From contig JAJEKV010000003.1 in the NCBI GenBank assembly GCA_021234155.1, forward strand, positions 21,188,386 to 21,252,385: 64,000 nt of DNA, read 5' to 3'. This document shows positions 44,216 through 56,506 of the stretch, piece after piece. Every line of letters starts with the position of its first letter. Positions within the stretch are counted from its first letter, which is position 1. The translations under genes and the position numbers were made by a program. The notes under the pieces were generated by a model, which had not been told where the DNA came from, did not search any database, and saw only the letters and a list, made by a program, of their open reading frames with translations. The DNA comes from Isoetes taiwanensis (Eukaryota > Streptophyta > Lycopodiopsida > Isoetales > Isoetaceae).

Positions 44216-44681
44216 GTTTTCACTTTTGCACTCATTAACAAATTTCTCATATATATGCATGTAATTTTCTAATGATTGAATAATGAACGTTGGTAATGCA
44301 GGTCCATCGCAACCAAAATAATTTGATGTCTATCTTTTGATATCATTGAAGGAGATCAACAAAAGTGACATCGAGAAATTACAAAATTACAGTTTCTAGT
44401 TCAAATTAGAAGCTCTCTAAGCGGTAGGGTAGCTACGATCATTTCTCTGATATCCCCTAGCATGGCACTGTACTTTGGAGATGCAGAAAGAAACTCCAAC
44501 ATTGGTGGCACAAAATAAGAGCATAAATTGTTTCAAAGACTAGCACTTAGAGCATGGATGGATAAGGTGTATTGGACAATATTGATAACACCTTAGAAAA
44601 TATTGATACAATTTTAGTTAAACAATGGGATGAGCAATATTTAATTCAATTCAATAGATAGTGCTAAATATGAATTACTAT

Positions 44682-44770
44682 CTTGTAACGAGTCACAAAT
44701 GGCGAGGAATTGTCAAAAACATAATCTCAATTGTCTTGTAACGAGTCACAAGTAATTTCCGATGCGTCAC
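44682..44770. repeat. P3 palindromes, right array
   Basis: CTTGTAACGAGTCACAA at 44682 and 44735 (the latter CTTGTAACGAGTCACAAG), and GCGTCACAA near 44764. Same family as 40899-41160. Confidence 0.7.
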
Positions 44771-44799
44771 AAATAACCTAAAATTGTTCAATCTTTCTT

Positions 44800-46336
44800 G
44801 ATTCCCGCCAATGTTGATCAATCTTGTTTACAGTGCGGACCTCAATCGATTGATGTAGACGCTCCTCATCTTTAATCTAGGTATTTTTTATCCCTCATAC
44901 CTAATTTAAAATTGATGCATCACGCATCTAAAGCCTCCAGAAAATTTTCTTGTAAAAGTTTTGATGAAATTTTGATGAAACCGGCTGGCTATGGCCCTTT
45001 ATTCGGCGGATTTGCTCTTCAAGTTGGGTCTTGCTTTTTAATTTGTAGAAAACTCTAGTTATGGCAGTGAGAGATGCAATGCAAGAGAGAAGGGCTGGAA
45101 GCCAAGAAAGGCTGCATTTTAATTTTGTGCTCTGGGCAACTACTATGACGATTACTCCCTCAAACACAAAGCACATAGAGACCCAGCAACTGATAGATCT
45201 CGTTCTTCGTGCTTCCGCTGATCATCACCTTCCGTTCCACCCGCTGATCAAATCTTGCTTGCTCCCTTGTCCACAAATCATGGTAGTATTTTAATTTTGT
45301 TGAGTTCATTACTTGAGCAACGGGCTTTTGATTCTCTTGGCCCTGTGTTGCCTGCCCCTTTTCAAAAGATTAATCAAGCTACTCAGCAATTCATTAGCAC
45401 TAGACATTATATTGGAAACAGAAGCGGAAAAGAAACCCAAGTTTCATCTGTTTAGGAAATGGAAATTGAGTGACATTTCTAGTATATGCTTCCATCATCT
45501 TTCCATAAGACACAATGGTGTCATATTCTTTAAAATTTTAGCAGTCTTATCTGACCAGCATATCTATAGTTCTTGTATTTCCTTGCTCGAAAGCTCGTTG
45601 GATGGCAATCATTTCCATAAAACACTTTGGCAAGGATTAAAGCTGGGTGAAAAAATTGATTGGAAGGGAAATTTCAAGCATGCTTATACAAAGGGATGAT
45701 ATCTGGGTATATATACACCGATTGTGCATAGGATTTCAGATGTAGATATGCTATATTGCAATATAGGGACTATGTTTGTTCAGGACACAATAAAGTAAGT
45801 GTTAATTTGCTGTCATACAGTATTCTTATTGCAGCGGTGATTTCTTGCATTTTTAGCATACGTCAAAATTTGCAGGATTCCTACCTAACATGAAATGTAG
45901 ATCTCGGGAAGTTCTTTCCAATGGCGTCCTTAGTTAAATAAACAAAGTAGTATCAAAAGAGTTATAGAGTATTTTGTAAGACTGTAATTTTTAGACAACA
46001 GAAGTTTTTGGGCATTTTTAGCATAGATAGGCTCAGAATCTGCAGAAATAGTGCCGAAGATGAAAGATAGATATTTGGACAGACTTTCCAATGGTATATT
46101 AATTTTGACAAATGGAGTAGTAGTAAGAAAGTTGGGGCTAATTTAGTGCGACTGTAATTCTATGACAGCAAAAAGGCTCAATGTATTTTGCTAAGTACAA
46201 CTTATGGTTTGTCTTGCTAAATGGAAGTGTTGAATTGTAGGGGTTCTGATCTGAAAGGAATGGATACTAACCATGGTTATTTCCAATGGTTTCAATGCAG
46301 GTAACCGAGACTTCTTCTTCTTGAAGTAGTTCTAGT
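44800..46336. other. Region with uncertain frames and a diverged tandem pair
   Basis: A minus frame at 44928-45176 has a hydrophobic segment (VIVIVVAQSTKLKCSLSWLP) and a basic tail. A plus frame at 45313-45699 overlaps other text. Neither is recognised. From 45847 to 46175 two diverged copies of a 165-bp unit follow each other (GCATTTTTAGCATA, CTTTCCAATGG and GACTGTAATT blocks in each). Confidence 0.4.
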
Positions 46337-46344
46337 TTTGGAAT

Positions 46345-46947
46345 CATGGAATAATTTAAGGGCTAAACTTAGCTGTTTGGCGATTTTTTAGCACATTTTC
46401 AAAAAAAATTGGCTAAAGTAAATGGAAAATATTGGGAAAAAAATTATAATTTTAGCTGAACTTTTTTCGGGACTACACCAATCCTGAAGCTCTTTAGCCA
46501 AACGCTAGAAAATAAGTGAGCGAAATTTTATACCGTTTAGCTAAACCATAGAAACTTTCAGAATGAATTTCGGGCTAGTTTAGCTAACTCATTCTAGTTT
46601 ATATGAAATATATGATTAGTAGTTTAGTTTTTAGCATTATTAATTAATTTGAATCCTAGACTTTGCTAGTTTGCATTATTTTAGAATGTTTTCACAAAGA
46701 AAATGACTAAAATAAGTGGAATATATTGAAAAAAAGTATAGTAATTTGATTTAATATTTTCTGTTGGCCACACCATAGAAATTTTTGGGATGATGTTTGG
46801 GTTAGTTTAGCTAAATGCTAGAAAGTATGAAAGGAAAAATGTGTAGAGTTTAGCTAAACCACAGAAAGTTTTGGGATTAATATCGAGCAAGTTTAGCTAA
46901 AGTCATTCTGGCTAATAAGAAATATGCGATTAGTAATTTATTCCCTG
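46345..46947. mobile_element. hAT-like MITE, 603 bp, with 8-bp target-site duplication
   Basis: TTTGGAAT lies on both sides (46337-46344 and 46948-46955). The terminal inverted repeats CATGGAATAATTTA and CAGGGAATAAATTA match at 12 of 14 positions. No coding sequence. The body carries several TTTAGCTAAA palindromes. An 8-bp duplication plus a CAGGG terminus is the hAT signature. A nearly identical inverted copy occupies 63522-64000. Confidence 0.9.
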
Positions 46948-47157
46948 TTTGGAATATGAAATGGCATGAAGATATGGGATGCTATTAAAGATTGGTGAGA
47001 TCTACCTTGAATAGAAGAGAAAAACATGAAAAAGAGAATGGCTTATAAATGAAAGTGTAATTCTTACAATGATTATATAGTGTGGTCATTCTTAAAGATT
47101 AATACAAATTGCTTTCATAATTGTTATTTGATAAACTATGATGTGATTTACATCTAG

Positions 47158-47790
47158 TTAATTATAGAATGGAGTAATATGTTGAAGGATCATATGTTGT
47201 GCCTTGGGATAAAAACCAGGATAGATGTTAGTTAGTGTTTTTGCCCTTAATATATCATTCAATGAAATGTTAAATGTATAGGAGGTACCAATTGTCTCAA
47301 ACTCCTTATAAAATGGAGTAAAAAAAGACATGCAAGGATTACAAACAGTAAAATTAGCAGACCGAAAGGTAGAAAGGGAAGCCACATGTACTTCCACCAA
47401 AAGCCAAAGTACTCAACTGTAGGCAGCATTGTCAAAGCTGTACTCCCAAAGATATTGAGCATCTCATCAAGTTTTGTAGTACTGTAACTTGTGAAATCCA
47501 AGAGCATCAGAACCTGAGCCTCCCTTTTCTGTTGCCACTTATGGTACAGAGAGACAAAGAAAGGTTTCAGATTATTGTACCTCTAAATTTCAGGTTTATC
47601 CAATAGCTTTTTGATGGCACATGAGTGGATCATCTCTTGTTTGAGGAGGATAAGATGGTCTGACACGTCCATGTCTGAGAACCGAGATACATGCTCCTCA
47701 TCAAAGTTATCCTCCTATCGAGAGGGAGCTCCCATTCTATCAAGTCTCTTCTGCTGATCAGTTAAGCACACCATGGACATCAGTTAGAGT
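47158..47790 (-). pseudogene. Fragments of a membrane protein gene, family unknown
   Basis: One exon-like segment (about 47790-47590) reads DQQKRLDRMGAPSR, then a stop, then DNFDEEHVSRFSDMDVSDHL and IHSCAIKKLLDKPEI. A second (about 47560-47259) reads KWQQKREAQVLMLLDFTSYS and PTVEYFGFWWKYMWLPF, then a transmembrane segment of about 25 residues (LLILLFVILACLFLLHFI). It ends next to the 3' end of the LINE, on the same strand. Family not recognised. Confidence 0.4.
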
Positions 47791-47814
47791 CATAACACAA
47801 AAGTTATATAAGCC

Positions 47815-50800
47815 TTAGAACCTTCCAATTTGATTCCAGGCTTTATCATATTTATCCCCTTTATATAGCTTATGTGCAATAGCCATATCTTGAAGAGCAG
47901 CCAGGAAGCTAGCTTTCATCCAGAGGATGTTTACGTTTTTGTGTTGCAGAGCTACCAGATTTCGATGTTTCCGTACTATCCAGCAGCTCAAAGTTCGAGT
48001 AGAGTTAATCATCTTAGACCCCCCATTCAAAAATTCCAAGATATCAGTGGGAAATCCCAGATTTATTTGAGTTGTCCAAGTCCAAAATTCTGTAACCTTG
48101 GGGCATAGAAAGACATGGTTGAAAGTCTCTTCCCACCCACACCCCAAAGGACAAAATTTGGTAACCAAATTGTCATATTTTGCCCTGCAAGCATTAGTTT
48201 GAAGGGATTGGTGGAGAGCTAGCCATCTGAATGTCATCATTTTAGCAGCTCCATAAGTCTTCCATCCTTTTGCACAGATCTTGGCCATCCTTTCTTCATT
48301 ACATCCACATAATCTACTTCCTTTTGATGGAGTTGTATCTAATAATGCTGTATAAATGCCCCTGACCTTGTAAGATTCCTTATTGTTCAAGGTCCACTAA
48401 TTTGATACCAAAGCTAGCTCTGAATGTTGCATACAACCCCCATAATCTTATGATAAATTTCCTTATCAAGCTTTGATCCTTTGGTTTTGCTTTTAATGTG
48501 CTCCCAAGAAACCCCGCCTCCTATTTGTATCAAATCTTCAAACTTGCAGAGCCACGTTTGGGGGTGCTGAAGTGCAAGGCATCCTATTCCAGCAGGGGCC
48601 AAATCAGGGTGCCAAAAAAAATTAATGCTTCCACATCTGGCATCCAATATAGGTGGCCTGAAACATAAGGAAGCCTAATTCTAAGCCTCAAGGGTTCTTC
48701 TAAGAACAGGGGAGGTATCTGGGCTAGGGCTCAATTGGAAGAAAGCCGAGTCAGGTAGCAAATGAGTGAGTGTTTTACTACCAACAGGGTGGGAAGTCTC
48801 CGTCCAGTACCTAACAAGTTTGATGGCTGGGAAAGGATTGTTGCCATATATAGCTCTCCATATCAATTTAGCTGCTAGAGATTGAGCTTGTATATAGAGG
48901 GATTTACATTCCAATCCTCCCTCTGGGCTTAATTAGATCCCTCCACGCTACCTTATGTGCCCCCTGCCATAAAAACTTCCTAATGACGGCTTCAATCTTA
49001 CCATAAGAGGCTTTATCTGCTGCAATTGCAGATGAGAAGTACACGTGTGTGCTAGCTATGACAGCATTGGCTACCTCTATCCTTCCAGTCAAGGACAGAG
49101 TATGAGGATATAACTGTAGCTTCCTCTTAATTCTATTAAGCACAGACTCTCACAGCCCTTTGACTGTATTGTTTAGAGCTAGGGGGATCCCCAAAATTTT
49201 TATAGCTCCATTTTGACCAATGATCTTTATATTTGACAACATGGTCTGATCTAAGCCTAGAATAATTGCACATTTTGATTTATTCAACCTCGTACCTGAT
49301 ACTTGCCCGAACTTATCCATGGCTTCTAGAAAATTTGCAAGACTGGCATCTTTATCTTTCAAAAATAGCATCTGCATACTACATCATCAGGAAAGAATCA
49401 TCTTGGTGAGGGCTTAGGTGAGGCAGTTGTAGACAATTAATCAGCTTCTTTGTGTGTAGATAAACCACCAACCTTGTTACTATTTCTGCTACTATTAGGA
49501 AGAGGTAGGGGGCTAGAGGGCACCCCTATCTTACCCTTCTTCTATATTGGAATAGCTTGGTGGAGGATCCATTAATTAAAAGCGCAGAAGAGGCTGTATC
49601 ATTAAAGCTAAATACTTTTTGATACATTTCTTCCGAGAAACCCAAGTGCAGCACAACTTTTTGGAGGAATAGCCAGTTGATTGTATCATAAGCCCTTCTA
49701 AAATCTAATTTTAGCAGCATACATCTCTGGCCTGAGAGTTTGTTCCAATGGAGTCCTTCTGAGGCTCCTATATAGTTATCCAAGATGCTTCTGTTTAGTA
49801 GGAAAGCAGATTGACAAGGGTTGATCACCTGCTGAAGCACATCCTTAATTCTGTTTGCCAGTATCTTTGCAAGGATCTTTAGGCTTTCAGGGTGATCCAC
49901 CTTGGGGATTATAGCAAATGACCCACATTAATAGCCGGGTGTAGTTTGCTAGCTCTCAATTGCCCTTTGTATGAAAACAGTCAGATCAATTTTCATGATT
50001 TCCCAGAATTCAATGTAGAATTCAGGGGGAAAGCCATCCGAACCCGGGCTTTTCCCAGCAGCCATAGATTTTAAAGTTTCTCAGATTTCCTTTTCCAAGG
50101 GCACAACAAGAATCTCCTCATCCTTAATGGTTTGAGATACTAGAATGTCCTTAAAGAAATTTGCAATTCGACTGGATCAACCCTGCCTTCAGAGAAGTAA
50201 TCTGCATATTCCTTGTAGAAGTAATCTTCAATGTCCCTTTGCTTGTCCAGATGAGCACCTGCCCCTATTTTGACTTTATCAATACCATTATTCAAAACCC
50301 TATTCTTCCCTAAAGAAGAAAGAGGAATTTCCTCTATCCATAAAATTAATATATTTACTTCTGCTTTTGACTGACAGAGCTCTGGCTTCATTTTCTTCCA
50401 CCAATTTAACTTTTGTTTCTAATTCAGCCTCCTTCACTTGTAGGTCAAGATTCACTTGTTCATGAAAAGCTCACCTCTGACTTGTCTCATTTCCCTATAA
50501 ATTTCCATTTTTTCTTTCCTCCTATTTATGAACCAATTTCTGCCCCAGCTTTTAAACCAATCTTTAACTATTTTCATCTTCTCCACAAAACTAGATATTG
50601 AGCCTGTCTTAGTTATCTCACGTAGAAGGCAGTGCAAAAACACTTCATTTTAAGCAAGCTGGTGTTGAGTTTAAATGGAATGTTGGTTCCACCCTTTGTT
50701 GGTTCCTTCCTTCCTTTGTTGTGACTTCCAATTTCTGAAGAAACTGGGGGTAGTAATCCGAGATGGAATTGCTAGGATCACCAAAGGACACCAGATTATC

Positions 50801-51436
50801 CCAGGATGGCAGTGTCTTGTTACAGAGATAAAATTTATCCAAAAGACAATAAGTTCTTTGCTCTTCTTTCCTTGTATTACTCCAAGAATACATATTAGAT
50901 GAGGAAGGGGGGATGTAACAGAAAAAGGTCATTAACTGATCCTAGATATTCCTTTCCTTTTTAGACATGTTCAGAGTTTTCCCAAGCTTCTAATCCCATG
51001 TTGGTGTGTTGTTGAAGTCACCTGCTAACAAAAAGTTTCCTATAGATTGATGTGCTTTCAACCAATCCAGAATTTGTGCCCATTGTTCTTCCCTTTCAGA
51101 AGAGTCAGTTGAGGCATATACATTCATAACAACCAACTTTTTACCCTCAATCTCCAAAACAACCATTGTTCATCTGCCCAAGGGATGTTTGAATGTAGAT
51201 AATGTTTTCTGACCAATCCAAATTGTGCAAGTACCACCTCTAGTGCCATCAACTGCTGACCAAATTGAAGAACTACTCGGATGGATCCAGCCACCAAGTC
51301 TGGCTGGCTCAAACTCGGGTAGCCTATGTTCTTGCAAGAGAACAATATTAGCTATCATATCCTTGATTGCAATGAGAGCTCTTTTTCTTTTAATGGGCCC
51401 CTTAATACCCCTCATATTCCGGATAACAATCTTCAT
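47815..51436 (-). pseudogene. LINE ORF2: endonuclease, reverse transcriptase, zinc-binding end
   Basis: Starts MKIVIRNMRGIKGPIKRKR. Endonuclease motifs: IVLLQEHRLPEFE, VMNVYAS and LLAGDFNNTP. RT blocks: PESLKILAKILANRIKDVLQ, INPCQSAFLLNRSILDNYIG and LLKLDFRRAYDTINW. The catalytic Y/F-A-D-D box near 49370 reads YADA in one frame and shifts right after, as if two bases were lost. LSLTGRIEVANAVIAS and the zinc-binding FCPLGCGWEETFNHVFLCP follow. At least six breaks, so not active as read. Confidence 0.85.
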
Positions 51437-51560
51437 TAAGCAGGATATTTCTTCCTCTCCTAAACCCTGAGATTCAGAGCAAGGCTATTAGTTGAAAATC
51501 ACACTTTTTTATATCCCTTTTTAACTGGAAGGGGAGTGAAAAATTGTTCTCCCTCCTCAT

Positions 51561-53480
51561 TCAATGAGGAGGGAATCCTGGTAATTTTGTGAAGAATTTG
51601 TATGGTGTGATACTCTGACCCACCATCTTTCCTGTTTTGGGAGTAGGATCTTTCACCCTATCAATTAAAGGAGTAATTTGCTTTTCTCCTTCTTCCATTA
51701 TATTCAATAAAACATTGAAAAGGTCCGTCTCTGCTGGCTGACTTGGAGTGGAGAGCTCCTTATCTGGAGCATCTGGAGAATTTACCACATGGGAGCTTTC
51801 ACCCCTTAGAAATTTTATTCCATCTACTGACCGATCTGAGACTAAGGATTCAAGATAATCATTGATGGGAGGCTTATCTGTTTCTTTGATTGTTAAGGTA
51901 TTACTCCTGATGAGGTGAGCAGACGTGATAGTGATGTCATTAGAAATGGCTGGCTCCTTGCCTTTATAAGAAACCAATACATTATCTTGGCCGCATGGAG
52001 TTACAGGGATTACCTTTTGGTTTTCCTGGCCATGTGGACTTACAAGCCTTTGTGATTGGCTCATTTGTCCAGCTGGGCTTAAAGGGGCAATGGCCTGATT
52101 GGTTAATAGATTCACTACCTGGCCAGCTCACCATAACCTTAAAACCATTGGCCAATTTATTATCTTGTATTTTTCTTTTACATTCCTGTCTTGTTTTCTT
52201 AGCTTCAATTACATTATGTTCCAGAGTCTCCTTCACAGCCCTTTCCTTCTGTTCCTTGGCTTTCCTCCTGGCACTACCATTCATATTCTTTTTCTTGTTT
52301 TTGGGATTCACAATGGTCCATCCTTCTGTAATATTATCTGAGATTTTGATACCCTCCTTACTAAAGCCCTGCTCAGGAATATGTTCTTGCACAGGTTGCC
52401 TTGGCTCCTATTTTTTCACCTATGTTCCTTTGCAGACCCCACCACCATGTAGTCTGAGGTCACAAATATTGCATGGGAGGTTCAGTTTTCGGGTTGTTCC
52501 AAAGAAATCAATGTATTCCAATTGTTTAGGTATGGGTTTTCAAAATATCCAGCTGGATCCAAACTCTCGGGGCCCTTTCAGCTACATTATCACAGCCAAT
52601 ATATTGATCAAGTTCTTGAAATAGCATTCTGAACAAATCCTCATGCCAGTACATAGGGTTCAGACCCTGCACAGAGTAAGATGCTTGATGAAATAATTCC
52701 TCTAAAGCTCGAGGATCGAATTTTGTGTTTCACTTTTGGAAATAGAATTGAGCGTTTGCCTTATAAATCGTCCTCTATTTTAATGAGAATTGAATCGAGC
52801 TGGAATCCCCACATTCGACCACAAAAAGGGGGAAATCAAGCCAATATACCCCTGAGATCGTGAGCTTTTTATCCATTTTCAATATTTCATTTTTTAGCAG
52901 ATTGAGTTTAACTCCTTCGTGTTTGATACACCCAATAACCACTTTTTCTTGGAGATCCTTTAGTCTATTTGGAATACAGATGTGATCAAGGGAAGGGATA
53001 CCTTTGAATTCTGGTCTGATCCCGAGCTCCTCCCGTTTGAGCATTCTCCTTTATTCCTTGTTTATTTGATCCAGCATAGGGCCGATCAGATTGCTCTTGC
53101 ATTTGAATTGGTGACAGCCCACTCTGCATTTTTATCTTCTGCTGAGGTCCATTCTCCTTAGGTCCATTCTCTTGCTTCTGCTGAGAAGTCGCCATTGGGA
53201 TCACCCAGTCTCCGATCACAAAGAAATTCCCTTGTTTGTAGTTGTCCCTGTCTTTCCCATGTATAATAGCTTTCACATTCTCAATCATTTCCTTTTGCAT
53301 TGGATATGACATATTGTTAAATAAGGACAACCATAGCCCCACTAGATCTTCATTGGCCCAATGCCATTTCCTAATGATCCCTTTCCTTGACCCAGGACCT
53401 GTGGCCCACCAAGAGTCCTAACATCCACTAGTTCCCTACCTTTGTCACTGTAACACTCTCCCTAGGCCCACTGCCCGTAA
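51561..53480 (-). pseudogene. LINE ORF1 (DUF4283-like RNA-binding protein), decayed
   Basis: Segments in several frames: NLLKNEILKMDKKLTISGVY, YWLDFPLFVVECGD, a Gln/Lys-rich stretch (QQKQENGPKENGPQQKIKMQ), DWVIPMATSQ, and a Lys-rich GWTIVNPKNKKKNMNGSARR block. This composition is normal for ORF1 of plant L1 elements, which coats the RNA. Placement directly 5' of the endonuclease supports the call. No CCHC knuckle is visible. Confidence 0.55.
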
Positions 53481-53989
53481 CTGCCATGTCACACTCTATG
53501 CTAAACCTTACCTGGGCGCTCCAAACCCTAGTGCCATCTCCAAAAGATCCCATAGAGCCGAAACCCAATGTATATATTATTGGTAAAAACATGTCGAAGA
53601 AGATAAATGTCCTACTTGTTTGCTTCTCGCAAGCTTTTCATTATGATATGGTGTTGCAGGTGGATTGGTTGAATAAGCTTGTTGCAGGCCTCTCGCTGTA
53701 CCTTCACAAGGCAACACATTTTCATTATGTATTTTGGTATGATAGAAAGAAGAATCTTGGAATTGTGATTTAAAACTTTCAAACTAACTTTTATTGGATT
53801 TTAGCCAAATACATGTTTTAAGTTTTGGCAATTTGCAAGATCAGTTCTGATGTTTTTAAATTACGTTCCAAAGTTCAAGTTGTGACCTTGTAAATTTGAG
53901 TGCCTAACACTAGGAACCTTACCTCCAACATTAGTAGGTATATCCATTTTGTTTAGTTATTTCAAGTTCTAACATATTTATCTTATACA

Positions 53990-55400
53990 CGATATGGAGT
54001 GTACTAGAGTATGGTCACAGTCTTGAAAGGAAACCGGGCGGTCTTATTGGTTTTGGCAACGAGGCTCATCAACTTGGTGTCAAAAGGTAATATGCAAATT
54101 CGTTTATTCTTTTAGAGCTTGAATAGATATTGTAACGGTTCTTGATTTCAAGAGTTCTTGAATTAAGATTTTTTATTTATTTTTCATATGCCAACTTGTT
54201 TAGTTCAAATGTAGATGGATGAAATTTTGTACATGACCCGTTTAGTGTTGCAGTGCGGATACTCTCAGAGATATACAAAGCGGCCGAGGGGATAGAGGAA
54301 CGGATTAATGGATGGATACAGGACACTACTGGTACTATCCAGTTTGCAAGGAAGTTGAACCTAAGGTTTGACCAGATTATGAGGGATCAGGAGCAGCCAG
54401 AGGAGCAGCGACGCAGCACGGGGATGATCACACATGTTGCCTATCGGACATCATTGCCATCCCCAGGGCATGACGCCACCCCTCCGTAGGTCCTACATTA
54501 ACGGATCCTAATAAATATATCTAGAAATTCAGCAGATCCTACACCTATGACTTCCACAGGTTCTAGAGGTAGAGGGAGGCCACGGCGCCCCCCACCTTCA
54601 TGCGAGGACCAGCCTGTGCAGGTATGCATAGATATTATACTTTTTTTATTTTGCTTCTTATTTCTTGTTCTTTTCTTATGATATTGCACGTTGATTGCTT
54701 TCTAGATTGGAATCTTTAAATATGAACCAGGCACGAAAGTTATAGAAGGTACAACAAAGCAATTTGGGGAAGCCAAAAAATGGGCAGTGGTCAAGGGTTT
54801 TTGCAAAATCCATAAAGACGGTGCAGATGATTTGTTTTGCTAGAAAGAACCACATAAGCACATGAACCAACAAAATAGATCACATATTGAAGAAGTAAGT
54901 TTGTAGCTAGATTTTTTTATTGTTATTTAATGGTATTCAAGATGTTTGTAACTAGATTTTTTGTACCTAGAGACTAGATTTTTTTTATTGTTATTTAATC
55001 GTAACTTAAATTTTCAACGATGTAGGGTATTGAGCACCATAAAGACTCAGCATGGTATTGATTTTGATAAATCTAAAGTGAAGCGCAAGATTTATGGCAT
55101 TTTGAGGTAATCATATAGAATTTTATAAAATAGAATACCAATGCATTACGTTTAAGATGATTTGATGTTTTGGAAGTGTTTATATGTTGTTAGAGTTGAA
55201 ACCCACATTTCAATTCTATGGTTTTGTAGAACGCGACGTTATAGAATGAAGCAAAAAGCTATGATGTCTTTGGAGAAGAATACTCCAAAGCCTAAACGAG
55301 CAAGCGATGAGTTTTAGGAATGATTAAAGAATCCCAATTGGATAAGGCAGGAGATCAGAGACATGCGCAACAAAAAGCAACTGCTGCGTAAGTCCTACAA
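53990..55400 (+). pseudogene. Decayed multi-exon gene of unknown family
   Basis: Exon-like pieces with GT/AG-type borders: TIWSVLEYGHSLERKPGGLI, then GFGNEAHQLGVKR (to about 54088); VRILSEIYKAAEGIEERING with MITHVAYRTSLPSP (54250-54489); GSRGRGRPRRPPPSCEDQ, an AT-hook-like piece (54560-54620); IGIFKYEPGTKVIEGTTKQF and WAVVKGFCKIHKDGADDLFC (54705-54895); and RRYRMKQKAMMSLEKNTPK (about 55230-55310). At least three in-frame stops. A LINE fragment sits in or after the last intron. No family recognised; RGRPRR suggests minor-groove DNA contact. Confidence 0.4.
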
Positions 55401-55410
55401 TTACTTGATG

Positions 55411-56285
55411 TTTTTTTTTTTTTTATGAACATGAACCTTTATTACTCAAAAGAATACAAACAGTACATGGGGGACTCAAAACCCAGTGGAGAAGATGTCC
55501 ACTAGAGCAACACTACCCACCACATACATAATACAGAAAAGCAGAGAATACATATCACCACGAGCACAACTGTTTGCTATGAGTAAGTCTGAATCTGAAG
55601 ATATCGCTCCCAAATGACACTCTTGACGTCATCCTTAAAGGAAGAACACGTGTACGCCTTTACGATGTGACTACGAGCATCGCTAAGCACTTGCGTATCT
55701 GAAAAGACCTGTCCCTTGAAGATGAGGAGATTTTGTCTCTTCCAAATGGACCAAATGATCCAAGCAGATGCTAAATGGAAAGCCCTCTTTGCCAACTTGT
55801 CCCAAGAACGAGGATAGACTGACAATAGGACCTGCTGACTATTCAAGTCACAATGGAAAAGGCTCAAAAGCCACTGCCAAGCAAGTAGAACATGGTGACA
55901 CAAGAAAAAGCAGTGCTCAATTGTCTCAGTCCTCTGCATGCAAAGAGGGTAGATCAGAGAGACTTCTGGACGAAATCTATGAACAACAGTGTTTACTCGC
56001 ACGCATCTATGAATCATCTGCCACTATAAGATAGATAGCTTAGGATGGAGCAATTTATCCCATACCCATCGCCAAACTGCTTTCCGATGAGGCTCAGGGA
56101 TAACTAAAGGCCACTTTGGCGATGGAGGCAACACTTCAGGATGAAGCAGGACCACATACATCAAGTTCACCAGGTGCTCCTCCTTAACACTGCCATGAAC
56201 CACCCAGAGCTGGGGAGCCACGTCTTGTGGATGTGGAGGAAGAGTAGCGGCTACTTTTTTCCCAAATGCCACGGTTCCAACGAAG
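55411..56285 (-). mobile_element. 5'-truncated LINE fragment with poly(A)
   Basis: A T-run at 55411-55425 is the poly(A) of the minus strand. Coding text: AVWRWVWDKLLHPKLSIL, then MIHRCVRVNTVVHRFRPEVS, CMQRTETIEHCFFLC and AWIIWSIWKRQNLLIF. This is the zinc-binding C-terminus of LINE ORF2, of a different lineage from 47.8-53.5 kb. Confidence 0.85.
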
Positions 56286-56506
56286 GAGGAGGAACTTAAC
56301 CATCATTCAATAAATTGGGTTTATGTCTTAATTTTGGGACAAATTTCATATTGCATGTTTTTAGTAGCATATTCAAATTCACACATTTCACCTCAAAATT
56401 ATGAAAACGTAATATCATGTTATTTACAAAATAGTCAATATTTCACAATATAGCACCATATCATAAAAACGTGATAACAAAAATTTACATAGTTATTCAA
56501 CTTTCT

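Larger units (their letters stand above)
40873..44790 (+). mobile_element. CACTA (En/Spm)-type transposon, decayed and nested
   Basis: It begins near TACTACAAGGGC (a CACTA-like terminus with a changed first base). It has a cluster of subterminal palindromes at 40899-41160 and a smaller one at 44682-44770. Inside are a transposase first exon (41264-41552), a SET-domain segment, further transposase exons (42841-43697) and a LINE fragment. Subterminal repeat arrays bound by the transposon's own protein are a hallmark of En/Spm. I could not find the right terminus, so that border is approximate. Confidence 0.7.
47815..53520 (-). mobile_element. L1-type LINE, nearly full length, decayed
   Basis: Minus strand: ORF1-like region (about 53480-51561), then ORF2 with endonuclease (from 51436), reverse transcriptase (about 50400-49100) and zinc-binding C-terminus (to 47815). 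The order fits plant L1 elements. No poly(A) tail is visible at the 3' end near 47810. Frame breaks throughout. Confidence 0.88.

Noticed and set aside
44928-45294. Candidate genes on both strands near 45 kb
   Set aside because: Mutually overlapping short frames with no homology signal I can recognise; kept only as a note in the region entry.
52099-52624. Plus-strand hydrophobic frames opposite LINE ORF1
   Set aside because: Antisense shadow of the Lys-rich LINE ORF1; no independent signature.
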